NCBI GenBank assembly: GCA_019420525.1
Contig: JAHZHA010000016.1
Location: 76,572-140,571 of the forward strand
Direction: 5' to 3'
Origin: Bacillota bacterium
GTDB lineage: Bacteria > Bacillota > Clostridia > Peptostreptococcales > Anaerovoracaceae
DNA: 64,000 nucleotides
Program-made: the position numbers and the translations under genes
Notes under the pieces: model-generated
Told to the model about the DNA's origin: nothing
Seen by the model: the letters and a program-made list of their open reading frames with translations, nothing else
Databases searched by the model: none
Shown here: positions 44,800 through 53,885 of the stretch, in pieces
Layout of the letters: every line of letters begins with the position of its first letter
Position numbering within the stretch: the stretch's first letter is position 1

Positions 44800-44877
44800 A
44801 AAAAAATCCTCCCGCTCTGAAATTTTTCTGTCTGATACAGATTTTATCAGGGAAGGAGGTCTCCGTATGTAATCCGG

Positions 44878-45570
44878 TCACATAAGACCTTTCTTTTTCA
44901 GTTTTTCCCCGTCGAGAATTTCGATCTTTCCTCTTCCCGTCTTCAGAATTCCTTCCGCGACGAACCCTTTCAGCGTCTTGGAAACCACTTCTCGGGCACT
45001 CCCGATAAAACGCGCGATCTCTTCGTGCGTGCAGGAAATCTCTTCTTTCCCGCTGAGCTGCGCCTCCTCCAGAAGAAAAAGGGCGACCCTGGCCTCTGCG
45101 CTCAGAAAGAGAACCCGCTGCATGGCTTGCATGGCATCGGAAAGTCTGCTGTTAGCCGTCCGGCTCAGAAAGAGCTCCACCTCGGGGTTGTTCTCCATTA
45201 TCCCGTGGAGCATCGCAGAAGGCAGCAGGAGGAGTTCGGTATCCTCCACCGCTTCGATAAACACCTCGAAGGAAACGGTATTCATCAGGCAGGATGCGGA
45301 AAGGACACAGATCTCATCCGGCGGGAGGAAAAAAAGTGTGATCTCTCTTCCCTCTTCCGACAGAAAATACGTCCTGAGACGGCCGCTGAGAATCCGTATC
45401 ATCCCTCTGCACTGGCCGGAAGCCCGGTCGATTCGCTCTCCTTTCCGGAAAGATTCCCTCCGGGCGAATTCCGCCAGTTTTTCTTTTTCTTCTTCATGCA
45501 GCCGATCCCAGAAAGGGATCTGCTCTTTCATCGTCTCAAAAGAAATCAATTGCGTTTCACTCCTGTTCAT
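44878..45570 (-). CDS. Crp/Fnr family transcriptional regulator
   Basis: About 230 residues from ATG 45570; the exact start is uncertain because the ribosome site there is poor and TTG or ATG codons nearer 45548-45531 are possible. A cyclic nucleotide-binding-like beta barrel is followed by an Fnr-type winged helix (CTHEEIARFIGSAREVVSKTLKGF). The N-terminal four-Cys cluster of true Fnr is absent. It is similar to Clostridia regulators controlling ferredoxin/hybrid-cluster genes, and its position suggests control of the downstream Fe-S pair. Confidence 0.88.
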   Translation of the reverse strand: MNRSETQLISFETMKEQIPFWDRLHEEEKEKLAEFARRESFRKGERIDRASGQCRGMIRILSGRLRTYFLSEEGREITLFFLPPDEICVLSASCLMNTVSFEVFIEAVEDTELLLLPSAMLHGIMENNPEVELFLSRTANSRLSDAMQAMQRVLFLSAEARVALFLLEEAQLSGKEEISCTHEEIARFIGSAREVVSKTLKGFVAEGILKTGRGKIEILDGEKLKKKGLM

Positions 45571-46402
45571 GCCCGTGCCTTTTCCCGGAACTGCCGCCGG
45601 AACCGTTTCCGTGTATTTCCCCGCTGTCATGTTCCGTGCAGCTCTGCTGTCCGGAAAGCTGCGCGTTCTGCTCCGCAGCTGCGGCATTTTCTGTATTCTG
45701 CGTACTTTCCGTGTGACCGTGGGCGGCCAGATAATCTCTCAGCTGGCGCATCGTCATCTCACCGGCCTCCTCCGCCGTTACGGCATCTTCTCCGCAGCAG
45801 GAAACAATCTCTTCATATACTCTGTATTTTCCGTATGAAAGTCCCAGAGAATGCGCGTGCTCGACTTCCTCCCGGTCAGCCGAATAGCAATGCGCATTTT
45901 CCTGTCCGTCCGTACAGGCGGATGCATAACTCAGAATCGCTTCTCCTTGCGCTTCATCTCCGGGAATCACGGTGATGGACAGGTATTCTCCTTCCGCAAG
46001 GCATTTCGTCACCGCCTCGCTTCCGAGAATCTCGTCCAGAGCACTGCTGTAATTCATATACATGACGTCTGCGGATTCTGAGAGTTCCTCTCCGTCTTCA
46101 TTGTATCCTTCGACTCCCACGATGCGGTCAAAGCGGTTGACGTCCAGCTCCACGGAAGGATTGATGTCGATGCTGATCACAGAAGTGGGCACGAAGTACA
46201 GGCGGTATCCGCCGAAAACCGCCAGCAGTGCAAAACAGAATGCGATGCTCAGATAAAGAGGTTTCCTGCGGCGCGGGACATTTTTCCGCCGCTCCGCTTC
46301 TCCGATTTTTCCGGCGACAGCTCTTTTTGTCTTTTCTTTCAGCTCATCCTCTGCCCGGATTCCGCTGAAGGCTTCTTTGATTCTGTCATTCACCGTCATC
46401 AC
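45557..46402 (-). CDS. RsgI-like anti-sigma/sensor protein
   Basis: A 281-residue protein. A cytosolic N-terminus (about 1-48) precedes one membrane helix (PLYLSIAFCFALLAVFGGYRLYF) and an outer domain starting SVISIDINPSVELDVNRFDRIVGVEGYN, the hallmark of RsgI-type periplasmic domains. The C-terminal tail (about 225-281) is Gln/Ser/His/Gly-rich. The gene overlaps the ECF sigma gene by 17 bases, the usual arrangement of a sigma factor and its membrane inhibitor. Confidence 0.85.
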   Translation of the reverse strand: MMTVNDRIKEAFSGIRAEDELKEKTKRAVAGKIGEAERRKNVPRRRKPLYLSIAFCFALLAVFGGYRLYFVPTSVISIDINPSVELDVNRFDRIVGVEGYNEDGEELSESADVMYMNYSSALDEILGSEAVTKCLAEGEYLSITVIPGDEAQGEAILSYASACTDGQENAHCYSADREEVEHAHSLGLSYGKYRVYEEIVSCCGEDAVTAEEAGEMTMRQLRDYLAAHGHTESTQNTENAAAAEQNAQLSGQQSCTEHDSGEIHGNGSGGSSGKRHGHEQE

Positions 46403-46877
46403 CCCCTAATTCTTTTTTCAGCATCTGTCTGGCTCTTGTAAGGAGTGTATATACTGTATTTACATTTTTTGACAGTATCTTCCCGATCTGCGGGGCGGTA
46501 TATCCTTCAAAGTAATGAAGATAGACGACGCGCCGGTATTTTTCCGGCAGCTTCAGCACAGCTTCCAGGACTTCTCTGCGTCCTTCATCGCCGTCTGCCG
46601 CCTGCTCCGCCGCCTCGCTCAGGGAGACCGTCCGGCTGTGGAAAAAGCTCTTCAGAAGATCTCTGCAGGCATTGATCGTCACACGGATCAGCCACGCCTT
46701 TTCGTGTTCGGGGCTCTGAAACTCAGCGGAACTGAGGACATACTTCAAAAACACAGTCTGAAATATGTCTTCGGTATCCGCCTCGTTTTTCAGATGAAGA
46801 AAACAGATTCTCCGCACTGTGTCGGAATACTGTTCGATCGCCCTGTTCGCCTCTTCTTCGCTCCGCATGAAAGTCAA
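46386..46877 (-). CDS. ECF-family RNA polymerase sigma factor
   Basis: A 163-residue SigW-like factor with region 2 (RRICFLHLKNEADTEDIFQTVFLKYVL) and region 4 (LPEKYRRVVYLHYFEGYTAPQIGKILSKNVNTVYTLLTRARQML). Region 1 and 3 are absent, as expected. Its inhibitor is encoded downstream. A secreted Cys-repeat protein is encoded upstream on the same strand and could be part of its regulon. Confidence 0.92.
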   Translation of the reverse strand: MTFMRSEEEANRAIEQYSDTVRRICFLHLKNEADTEDIFQTVFLKYVLSSAEFQSPEHEKAWLIRVTINACRDLLKSFFHSRTVSLSEAAEQAADGDEGRREVLEAVLKLPEKYRRVVYLHYFEGYTAPQIGKILSKNVNTVYTLLTRARQMLKKELGGDDGE

Positions 46878-46934
46878 CCCGCCTTTTCACAAATTTTCTG
46901 TCTCAGCTTTCTGTCCGGTTCACACACCTGCGAT

Positions 46935-47276
46935 CTATTGTGCGCAGTATCTGTGACCGCCGCCCTGACCGTGTCCGCTGCCGTGATGATACAGATGAGC
47001 CCCGCAGCCGTTTTCTCTGTTGTCGCAGATGCCGTCGCCGTCCGCATCCGTAAAGCCTGCTCCGCACTGTTCTGCGCCGCAGTTATCGCACACTCCGTCG
47101 CCGTCTGTATCCGCAAAGCCCGCTCCGCACTGTCCTGTCACATAATTATCGCATACTCCGTCGCCGTTCGCATCCGTAAAATTCCGTCCGTGGAATCCGT
47201 CGCCGGCAAACGCGGCCGCCGTACCGATGACCAGAACGACAACGATTAATGAAACGAAAATGATGATTTTTTTCAT
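46935..47276 (-). CDS. Secreted protein with three Cys-containing calcium-loop repeats
   Basis: 113 residues from ATG 47276 after AAAGGAG. A signal peptide (MKKIIIFVSLIVVVLVIGTAAAFA) is followed by three tandem DxDGDGxCDN repeats (first DANGDGVCDN, then DTDGDGVCDN and DADGDGICDN), spaced by Gly/Cys linkers, and a His/Gly-rich tail. The loops resemble EF-hand/thrombospondin type-3 calcium sites; each carries a Cys. A calcium- or metal-binding outer protein is likely. The gene lies just upstream of an ECF sigma gene. Confidence 0.75.
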   Translation of the reverse strand: MKKIIIFVSLIVVVLVIGTAAAFAGDGFHGRNFTDANGDGVCDNYVTGQCGAGFADTDGDGVCDNCGAEQCGAGFTDADGDGICDNRENGCGAHLYHHGSGHGQGGGHRYCAQ

Positions 47277-47414
47277 GTGGTTTTCTCCTTTATGATCTGC
47301 AGTTTTAACTGATTTCATATATAATACGAATCAGAAGCGCATTTCCATTCAGATCATTTTCATTTTTTTAAATATTTTTCTCATTCTGGCAGAAAGAAAA
47401 GGAGGCCTCCGGGT

Positions 47415-48107
47415 ATGAAACGAGAAAGCAGGAAAAAGCGGAACGCACAGAAGCCGCAGGAAAACACCGGGGAAAAACCCGTTCTGATCCGTACGGAAAA
47501 CGGGCTGACGCTCACCGACGGCTGGCAGACGATGACAGGAGATTTTTCGTCGCTGCTCTCGCGGATCAGCGAAAACAATCTTCGGGGAGAGCTCCTGGTG
47601 AAAGCGTCGAAAATCAGGGGACTTGACCGTCCGGTGAGAGTGACGGACGCCACAGCCGGCATGGGCGAGGATTCTTTCCTGCTGGCTGCCGCCGGATTCC
47701 AGGTAAAACTCTACGAGAGGGATCCCGTCATCGCTGCGCTTCTCCGGGATGCGCTGGAGCGCGCGGCTCTCGATCCGGATCTGGCCTCTGTCGTATCCCG
47801 GATGGAATTTTTTGAAGAGGACAGCCTGCCAGCGCTGCGCCGCTGCAGCGAACCCCCTGATGTCATCCTGTTGGACCCGATGTTTCCTGAACGAAAAAAA
47901 AGCGGGCTCATCAAAAAGAAATTCCAGCTGCTTCATCAGCTGGAACAGCCCTGCTCAGACGAAGAGGAACTGATGGAGGCCGCCATCTCCGCTCATCCGC
48001 GCAAAATCGTCGTCAAAAGACCGCTGAAAGGCCCCTGGCTGGCCGGCAGAAAACCGCACTATTCTCTGAAAGGAAAAGCCATCCGTTACGATTGCTTCGT
48101 TCTCTGA
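47415..48107 (+). CDS. rsmJ: 16S rRNA (guanine-N2) methyltransferase RsmJ-like
   Basis: A 230-residue methyltransferase with AGGAGG site. Characteristic blocks are DATAGMGEDSFLLAAAGF, VILLDPMFPERKKSG and VKRPLKGPWLAGRKPHYSLKGKAIRYDCF, all as in RsmJ, which methylates G1516 (E. coli numbering) of 16S rRNA. Single plus-strand gene. Confidence 0.92.
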   Translation: MKRESRKKRNAQKPQENTGEKPVLIRTENGLTLTDGWQTMTGDFSSLLSRISENNLRGELLVKASKIRGLDRPVRVTDATAGMGEDSFLLAAAGFQVKLYERDPVIAALLRDALERAALDPDLASVVSRMEFFEEDSLPALRRCSEPPDVILLDPMFPERKKSGLIKKKFQLLHQLEQPCSDEEELMEAAISAHPRKIVVKRPLKGPWLAGRKPHYSLKGKAIRYDCFVL

Positions 48108-48131
48108 AACGGACGGCGTATTGCGGAAAAC

Positions 48132-49163
48132 TCATGTGATCTTTCTGCCGATGCTGCACAGGCGCAGCAGGCGTACGCATACCAGCGACACGGCGACGAT
48201 AGCCGGTATCAGCAGAGGAATTGCGATCCAGGCGGACAGGTCTTCAGGCGCCACGTATTTTTTGAAGGTATCCAGAAAGAGAATATGGATCAGATATACG
48301 CCGAAAGAACATTCACAGCAGATATCCACCGCTCTCCTGCTCTTGTCGCCCAGGCTGATCCTGCCGTCTCTGATCCTCAGAAAATACAGGAAGAAAGCGG
48401 CGCTCATGAGAATGATCAGCGGATCTCCATACTGCAGGACTTTCTCATAGTGGACACCGTCCTGAGCGGAGACAAACCAGGTCAGCCCCGTGCAGGCGGC
48501 GGCGCACGCCCAGAAAACGGCGGCAGCTGCCTTCCGGCTGACTTTTATCCGCTCTCTGTACTTATACAGATAATATCCGGCGAATACGTAAAAAGCGTAG
48601 ACCCGGTCTCCTACGAGAGGGACATCGTAATACGCCTGCACGCCGATCAGCGAAATGAGGTAATTGAACACCACGGCCGCCGTGATGACCACCAGAAACA
48701 CTTTTTCCCACTTTTCCCCGAGATGTGCGCACAGGATCTGAAAAAACGGCATCACGAGATAGATGGGAATCATCGCGTACAAATACCACAGATGCGCCTC
48801 CGCCGGCAGGTACAGGAATTTCTTCAGACTGTACGTCTCCCCGAAGACGGTGTAATTCCAGATACAGTAAACCGCGCTCCAGACGGCCAGCGCCAGCGCG
48901 AAACGGCCGAGCCTCCGGATATATACGGAAAACGTATCCTGCATGCCCAGGAGAAACGCTCCGGAAATCATAAAAAAACACGGCACGCTGACACGAGACA
49001 GCGTATCGGCCGCCAGAGCGAATACGTACTCACTCTCCGTCACCGAGCCGTATGCCCGGCAGTAATAATTTGTCACATGTATGGCTACCACCATGACAAA
49101 AGAAATCACGCGTATCACCTGGACATTGTAATCGATCCCGGCTGTTCTGTCTGTCGTCTGCAT
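48132..49163 (-). CDS. Acyltransferase 3 family membrane protein
   Basis: 343 residues from ATG 49163. About ten membrane helices; the N-terminal block GIDYNVQVIRVISFVMVVAIHVTNYY contains the Arg/His pair of acyltransferase-3 proteins, which move acetyl or succinyl groups onto sugars or surface molecules. Target unknown. Confidence 0.88.
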   Translation of the reverse strand: MQTTDRTAGIDYNVQVIRVISFVMVVAIHVTNYYCRAYGSVTESEYVFALAADTLSRVSVPCFFMISGAFLLGMQDTFSVYIRRLGRFALALAVWSAVYCIWNYTVFGETYSLKKFLYLPAEAHLWYLYAMIPIYLVMPFFQILCAHLGEKWEKVFLVVITAAVVFNYLISLIGVQAYYDVPLVGDRVYAFYVFAGYYLYKYRERIKVSRKAAAAVFWACAAACTGLTWFVSAQDGVHYEKVLQYGDPLIILMSAAFFLYFLRIRDGRISLGDKSRRAVDICCECSFGVYLIHILFLDTFKKYVAPEDLSAWIAIPLLIPAIVAVSLVCVRLLRLCSIGRKIT

Positions 49164-49268
49164 ATTCCGTTCTCTCCGTTCTCTTTTCGTTCTTTCCGTT
49201 CTGCCGGAACATTTCCCGGCTTTTTTCGGTTTCACAGCTATCATGACACAAAAGGCGCCCGACGTCAA

Positions 49269-49541
49269 TCAGGCAGCGCCCGCTTTCATCATACCTGAAA
49301 AAGAAATATCCCCGTCGATGACGAGGATACTTTCGATAGATGTATTTAAGATTCTGCTGAGGATGATGAGATTGTCCAGGGACGGCAGAGATTTTCCCGA
49401 CATCCACTTGTAGACCGCCTGAGGATTTTCAAATGCCATGGGCTCCTGGATATCTTTTACGGAATATCCCCTGTCCGCCGTCATCTGCCGGATCCGTCTG
49501 CCCGTCTCTTTCTGCGAGATTGAAATATATACCGCTTTCAT
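49269..49541 (-). CDS. Small helix-turn-helix (XRE-like) protein
   Basis: A 90-residue protein with an XRE-type helix-turn-helix: ETGRRIRQMTADRGYSVKDIQE... NPQAVYKWMSGKSLPSLDNLIILSRILNTSIESIL. It resembles Clostridia proteins that lie beside various genes and presumably acts as a DNA-binding regulator. It ends 105 bases upstream of the acyltransferase start on the same strand. Confidence 0.85.
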   Translation of the reverse strand: MKAVYISISQKETGRRIRQMTADRGYSVKDIQEPMAFENPQAVYKWMSGKSLPSLDNLIILSRILNTSIESILVIDGDISFSGMMKAGAA

Positions 49542-49815
49542 ATCATCGACCTCCTTTTCCTTGATAAATCAATTCTATCCGATGGATCAATGAAAATACC
49601 GGGATAAACATTATATCCCTTCCTCTTACCTTTTACAAGTGCTATATTTCAGATCACGCATTTTTTACAAAAGCACACGGACGCAGGAGGAAAATCTGAT
49701 CTCCTGAACCTTTTCCCAGCCTGCGCCGGCAGTTTCCCGCCATCTCCTCCCGTTTTGCGGGCGGAAAACGTCGGCTCGCCGGTATCTTTCCGCCCGGGAC
49801 AGTGTTGCTTGCGAT

Positions 49816-50325
49816 TTATAATTCGATCTCGATGACGGCCGTGCTGTTGATGAGATCCAGAGCTGTCTGTGCCCGTATCAGCTCATCGGAAACCTTGTGG
49901 TAATCACGCTCCGCGTCTTCGATATCGTAGTTTGCGTAGTCGTATTCGATCAGATAATTGTCGGAATAGCCCACAGCGTTGACCCGCCTTTTGGGCAGCC
50001 GGTCCTTCATTTCTGCCAGCCGGCTCCTGCGTGCGTTCAGCTGTGGAAGGTAAACCAGAAGTTGATCGACAGTCATATCGAAACCGGGAACCTCCGTCTC
50101 CAGATTGAAGCGGTTGACAGCATGCTTTACCCTGCGGATTTTTTTCTCCAGTTCCTTCAGCATTTCCTGTGTCTGGAGATAATCGTAAACGGGCCGCACC
50201 GATTCGATGTCTTCCTGAATGGCCGCTGTAAATTCCCGCGTCTGACGCTCTCTGCGCTCCAGGGCTTCATGTTTTTCTTTCAATGTGCGAATCAGCTTTG
50301 ACGCTTCCGAAGGTGTATATTTCAC
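49816..50325 (-). CDS. DIP1984/septicolysin-like coiled-coil protein
   Basis: 169 residues from GTG 50325, six bases after AAGGAGGG; the longer frame upstream is not translated. The protein is helical with two coiled coils: about 8-75 and 95-165, centred on AVNRFNLETEVPGFDMTVDQLL. This general layout matches DIP1984-type proteins of unknown function; the match is by eye. Confidence 0.65.
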   Translation of the reverse strand: MKYTPSEASKLIRTLKEKHEALERRERQTREFTAAIQEDIESVRPVYDYLQTQEMLKELEKKIRRVKHAVNRFNLETEVPGFDMTVDQLLVYLPQLNARRSRLAEMKDRLPKRRVNAVGYSDNYLIEYDYANYDIEDAERDYHKVSDELIRAQTALDLINSTAVIEIEL

Positions 50326-50714
50326 GGTGAATCCCTCCTTTTTCTCTGGCTCTGCGATCTTTTCAGTCTTATACCTTTTTTCTGAAAATAAAAGGCAGCC
50401 TGAAACCGTACTTCCGCTGCCGATTCCCGTACCGGGAAAAGTTTCTGCCGGCGGTCCGGTTCTTTCCGGTGAATGTCTCTTAAGCATCCCATACTTTGAC
50501 TTTGGACATAAACAGATAAACGATAAAAATTCAAACGACTCTTTTTCCGACATTAAACCCGAATTTCACGCTCTGCCTCTAAACCGGAAAAGATTCCGTG
50601 TACCGCCGTCCGGTAAAATTATTATAGCGAAGCATCCGGCTTCTGTCATTCAACCGTCAGTTTAAAATTCGTCCGTTCCCCGGTCTTATCTCATGGTAAG
50701 CGGAAAATTTCACC
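50326..50714. other. Gene-free stretch between DprA-like gene and DIP1984-like gene
   Basis: 389 bases with no supported coding frame. It should hold the promoter of the DIP1984-like gene and the end of the RecQ/DprA transcript; I see only short imperfect hairpins and no clear boxes. Confidence 0.4.
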
Positions 50715-51677
50715 TTACGCCTGATCGAACAGGGACATCTGTTCGAATATTTCTTCTTTCACAGAATCCGTCTTTTTTTCCGGAATGGTTCCGTCCCAAT
50801 CCGCTGTGACAGGGATGGCGCCTTTTTCGATCAGCGCCTGATTTCCGGGATAAGGATGATCCCAGCATAAAGTCGGACACCAGTTTTTTCTGAGATTTTC
50901 CGATGCTCCGGTCCAAGTACCGCCTTTATTCAGATCAGAGCGGACGACTACCGTGGCGTCAGACTGGGCGTAAATGTAACGGTTCCGCATCATGGCCATG
51001 CCGACATGGAATCCGGCATCCGGCCTGGCAGCAGACATCAGCAATAAGCTTCCGTTCTGAATCTGACGGACCGTATCGCTTTTTCTGAGCTTTTTCAGCA
51101 GGGAGCCCGACAGATATTCCACGACAAAAGATCCGTTCAGCAGGGCCTCCGTTTCAGAAACCGTGTCGATTCCTCTGGCTCCCCCGGACACTACGCCGTA
51201 TCCCCGGGAGACGGTTTTCCGGACAGCCGTCCTTGCGAAACCGATATCTTCCTCCTCAACGGTGCGTGCGCCCACATATCCGATATATTTTCTCTCCAGA
51301 AGCTCCGGATCTCCGGCGAAATAAAAGACGGGAGGGCATCCGCCGCCGAGTTTTCTCTTCAGCTTCACGGGATAAGATGCATCTGCCCTGGTAATAACGC
51401 CGATCCCGATATTACGATACTCTTCCAGCGCAAAACTCAGGCTGGCGCTGCGGTCGAGCAGCCGTAACATCCTTTCGGTTTCCCCGCCGCTGATTCCTAA
51501 AACCGATCCGAAATCATCTGCAGAAAAAGAAAACAGATCTCCGGGTGACTTGCCTGCATGATTCAGTTTCTTCGCCAGTTCGCCGTACTCTTTCGGTTCC
51601 AGCGGATACACCCCCTCGCCGACACAGATATGACTGCAGAGTGTCAGTATCGCATTTGAATCCTGTTTCATCATCAA
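50715..51677 (-). CDS. DprA/Smf-like DNA-processing protein
   Basis: A 320-residue Rossmann-type protein: IGYVGARTVEEEDIGFARTAV, VVSGGARGIDTVSE, then RNRYIYAQSDATVVVRSDLNKGGTWTGA match the DprA fold. Its ATG lies in the overlap with the recQ stop (four bases), so the two proteins are translationally coupled and likely act together. DprA normally loads RecA onto incoming single-stranded DNA; variants paired with helicases and phosphoribosyltransferases occur in putative mobile-DNA conflict modules. Whether this copy is the housekeeping DprA cannot be said. Confidence 0.85.
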   Translation of the reverse strand: MMMKQDSNAILTLCSHICVGEGVYPLEPKEYGELAKKLNHAGKSPGDLFSFSADDFGSVLGISGGETERMLRLLDRSASLSFALEEYRNIGIGVITRADASYPVKLKRKLGGGCPPVFYFAGDPELLERKYIGYVGARTVEEEDIGFARTAVRKTVSRGYGVVSGGARGIDTVSETEALLNGSFVVEYLSGSLLKKLRKSDTVRQIQNGSLLLMSAARPDAGFHVGMAMMRNRYIYAQSDATVVVRSDLNKGGTWTGASENLRKNWCPTLCWDHPYPGNQALIEKGAIPVTADWDGTIPEKKTDSVKEEIFEQMSLFDQA

Positions 51678-53752
51678 TCCTCTCTATTGCTGCTGTCCGC
51701 CAATGCGAACGGGTATATACGCTCCGCACCGGCTTCCATCAGCCTGTAACCACAGACCGTAAAGGTCCATCTGGAATCCACGATATCATCCACCAGTAAT
51801 ATGTTTTCCGGTATTTCCACACCTGTTTTCACGGAAAAAGACTGGAAGGCATTGGCGCACTGATAGGAGTTGTTCTCCATTGCCTTTTGCTTTTCCGCCG
51901 TCTTTTTCTCCAGCGCGTCGACGACTTCAAGCCGGAGAGCATGCGCCAGACGCAGTGCAAAATCTTTTACGAGATCGCTTCGCAGCGACGGAACGAAACA
52001 TATATGGCGAATTTCATGTTCTTGAACAAAATCTCTTAAAACGGCTGCGCTCTTTCCCACCAGTTCATCACAAAAACGCCTTTCCTGCGAGTATTTCCCC
52101 TGTTTCACCAGCTCACCGTATCCCGGGTCGCCGTATTTCGAGATGCAGAGTCCCGTCTGATTGACAAACGCGATCTTGCTGTTTTTCGTGACACTGGAAT
52201 TTGCCCACATTTTTCTCGGTTCCACAGGAATCAGAAGCCGGTTCAGATACTGCTCCGCCGCCTGAAGATACTGGGAAGACACGTCGGAAGAGAACAGTTC
52301 TTTTCCCAGACAATTTGAGCAATGCCCGCAATCGCCGGCCGTCCGGTCATCCAAGCAGGAAACGATGTATCTGCTGTAACACTCCTCTGTAGCGGTCAGA
52401 GACTTCATCTGTTCCGTCTCTTTCCTTCTCATGGCGGTAACCGCATCGTAATGCGCTTTATCATATATGAACTTTTTCGGCGTGATATAATAGCTGGAAT
52501 CCTCTTTTCTGACAAAGCCGTCGTTCATAAGAAAAGCCAGCGCTTTGTCAATTCTCGCTCTCCGTATGTTGAGAGAGGAGAGGAGCTGATTCAGCGTCAC
52601 GCCGTCGTGCCGGCCGATATAATCCATGATGGCTTTTGTCTCCTGCTCCGAAGGAAAAGCCGTACTGGTAAAATAATTCAGAATGTCCTCATCCTCTTCG
52701 CCGTACATGAGAAAGATATACGCTCTGTCGATATTGCGTCCGGCCCTGCCGATCTGCTGATAATAGGAAACTATGTTGGCCGGCATCTGATAATGAATGA
52801 CAAAAGCAATATCGTCTTTATCATATCCCATCCCCAACTTTATCGTGGCGACGATCACCTTGAGCTGATTTCTGCGGAATTTTTCTTCGATTTCGCGGTT
52901 GACCGCATCACCGTCCGCACCGCTGCGCGAATAGTAGGCTGCCGCCTGTATTTTATTCTTCCTGAGAAATTCCGCCAGATGATCGCAGTCACGCTGTGTA
53001 AGGCAATAGATGATTCCGCTTCCGGGCAACTTCGTCACATTTTCCAAAATCCACGCGTAACGATGAATTCTGTCGGGCTGATTCATGATCTGTATATACA
53101 GCGAATCCCGGGTCAGTGAACCTCTGGAGACGAAGACATCGCTTCCCAGCTGCCGTTTCAGATCTTCGGTCACCCGGTCGTTTGCCGTGGCTGTCGTCGC
53201 CAGAACGGGAACATTTTCCGGAAGCCTGCTGACGATTTTTCTCAGATTTCCGTATTCCAGGCGGAAATCGTGACCCCAGTCTGAAATACAGTGCGCTTCG
53301 TCGATCACAAAAAGACCGATGCGGATGTTGTGCAGACGGCTCTGAACATCGTCGCTGAAAAGAGTCTCCGGCGTGATAAAGAGCAGATCGAGCCTGTCTT
53401 CTTCCAACGCATCCAGAATCTGCCGGCGTCTGTCTCTGACGGTGCTGTTGAGAACATCGCAGGAGAGCTTCAGTTTTTCCGCTGCAGCGATCTGATTCTC
53501 CATCAGCACGAGAAGCGGACTTACGACCATGGTGACGCCACGCTTCTGTTCTCGAAGAAGCTTTGTGCATACAAAATATATCAGACTTTTTCCCCAACCG
53601 GTCCGCTGTACCACTAGCGTTCTTCTCTGCGTCATGGTCGCCTCGATGGCTTCATACTGCCCGTCGCGGAAAACCGCCTCTTCTCCGTAAAAATCTTTCA
53701 GAATCGTTTCTGCTTTTTCATGAATCTGTCTGTTTCCGTATATTTCACCCAC
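51674..53752 (-). CDS. RecQ-family DNA helicase fused to a phosphoribosyltransferase domain
   Basis: 692 residues from GTG 53752, which has a CGGAGGA site nine bases upstream, unlike the ATG at 53794. N-terminal helicase: Walker A region RTGWGKSLIYF, DEAH-box VIDEAHCISDWGHDF, and motif VI YQQIGRAGR. A Cys-rich zinc segment (CLDDRTAGDCGHCSNC) follows. The C-terminal ~190 residues are not an HRDC domain but a PRTase with the PRPP loop ILLVDDIVDSRWT. It forms an overlapping pair with a DprA-like gene. Confidence 0.88.
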   Translation of the reverse strand: MGEIYGNRQIHEKAETILKDFYGEEAVFRDGQYEAIEATMTQRRTLVVQRTGWGKSLIYFVCTKLLREQKRGVTMVVSPLLVLMENQIAAAEKLKLSCDVLNSTVRDRRRQILDALEEDRLDLLFITPETLFSDDVQSRLHNIRIGLFVIDEAHCISDWGHDFRLEYGNLRKIVSRLPENVPVLATTATANDRVTEDLKRQLGSDVFVSRGSLTRDSLYIQIMNQPDRIHRYAWILENVTKLPGSGIIYCLTQRDCDHLAEFLRKNKIQAAAYYSRSGADGDAVNREIEEKFRRNQLKVIVATIKLGMGYDKDDIAFVIHYQMPANIVSYYQQIGRAGRNIDRAYIFLMYGEEDEDILNYFTSTAFPSEQETKAIMDYIGRHDGVTLNQLLSSLNIRRARIDKALAFLMNDGFVRKEDSSYYITPKKFIYDKAHYDAVTAMRRKETEQMKSLTATEECYSRYIVSCLDDRTAGDCGHCSNCLGKELFSSDVSSQYLQAAEQYLNRLLIPVEPRKMWANSSVTKNSKIAFVNQTGLCISKYGDPGYGELVKQGKYSQERRFCDELVGKSAAVLRDFVQEHEIRHICFVPSLRSDLVKDFALRLAHALRLEVVDALEKKTAEKQKAMENNSYQCANAFQSFSVKTGVEIPENILLVDDIVDSRWTFTVCGYRLMEAGAERIYPFALADSSNRED

Positions 53753-53885
53753 TGTACATTTCCTCCGATTCATCTTTATGTCCCGGGATTGCATTACCCT
53801 ATGTCAGCATCATAGAATTCGTCTTCCGAAAAGTCAAGAGCATACCGGAAAGGATATCTGTACGGGCCGGAACGGGCATTTTTCT

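Noticed and set aside
45025..45975. Plus-strand frame of 316 codons opposite the Crp-like and RsgI-like genes
   Set aside because: Shadow of well-supported minus-strand genes.
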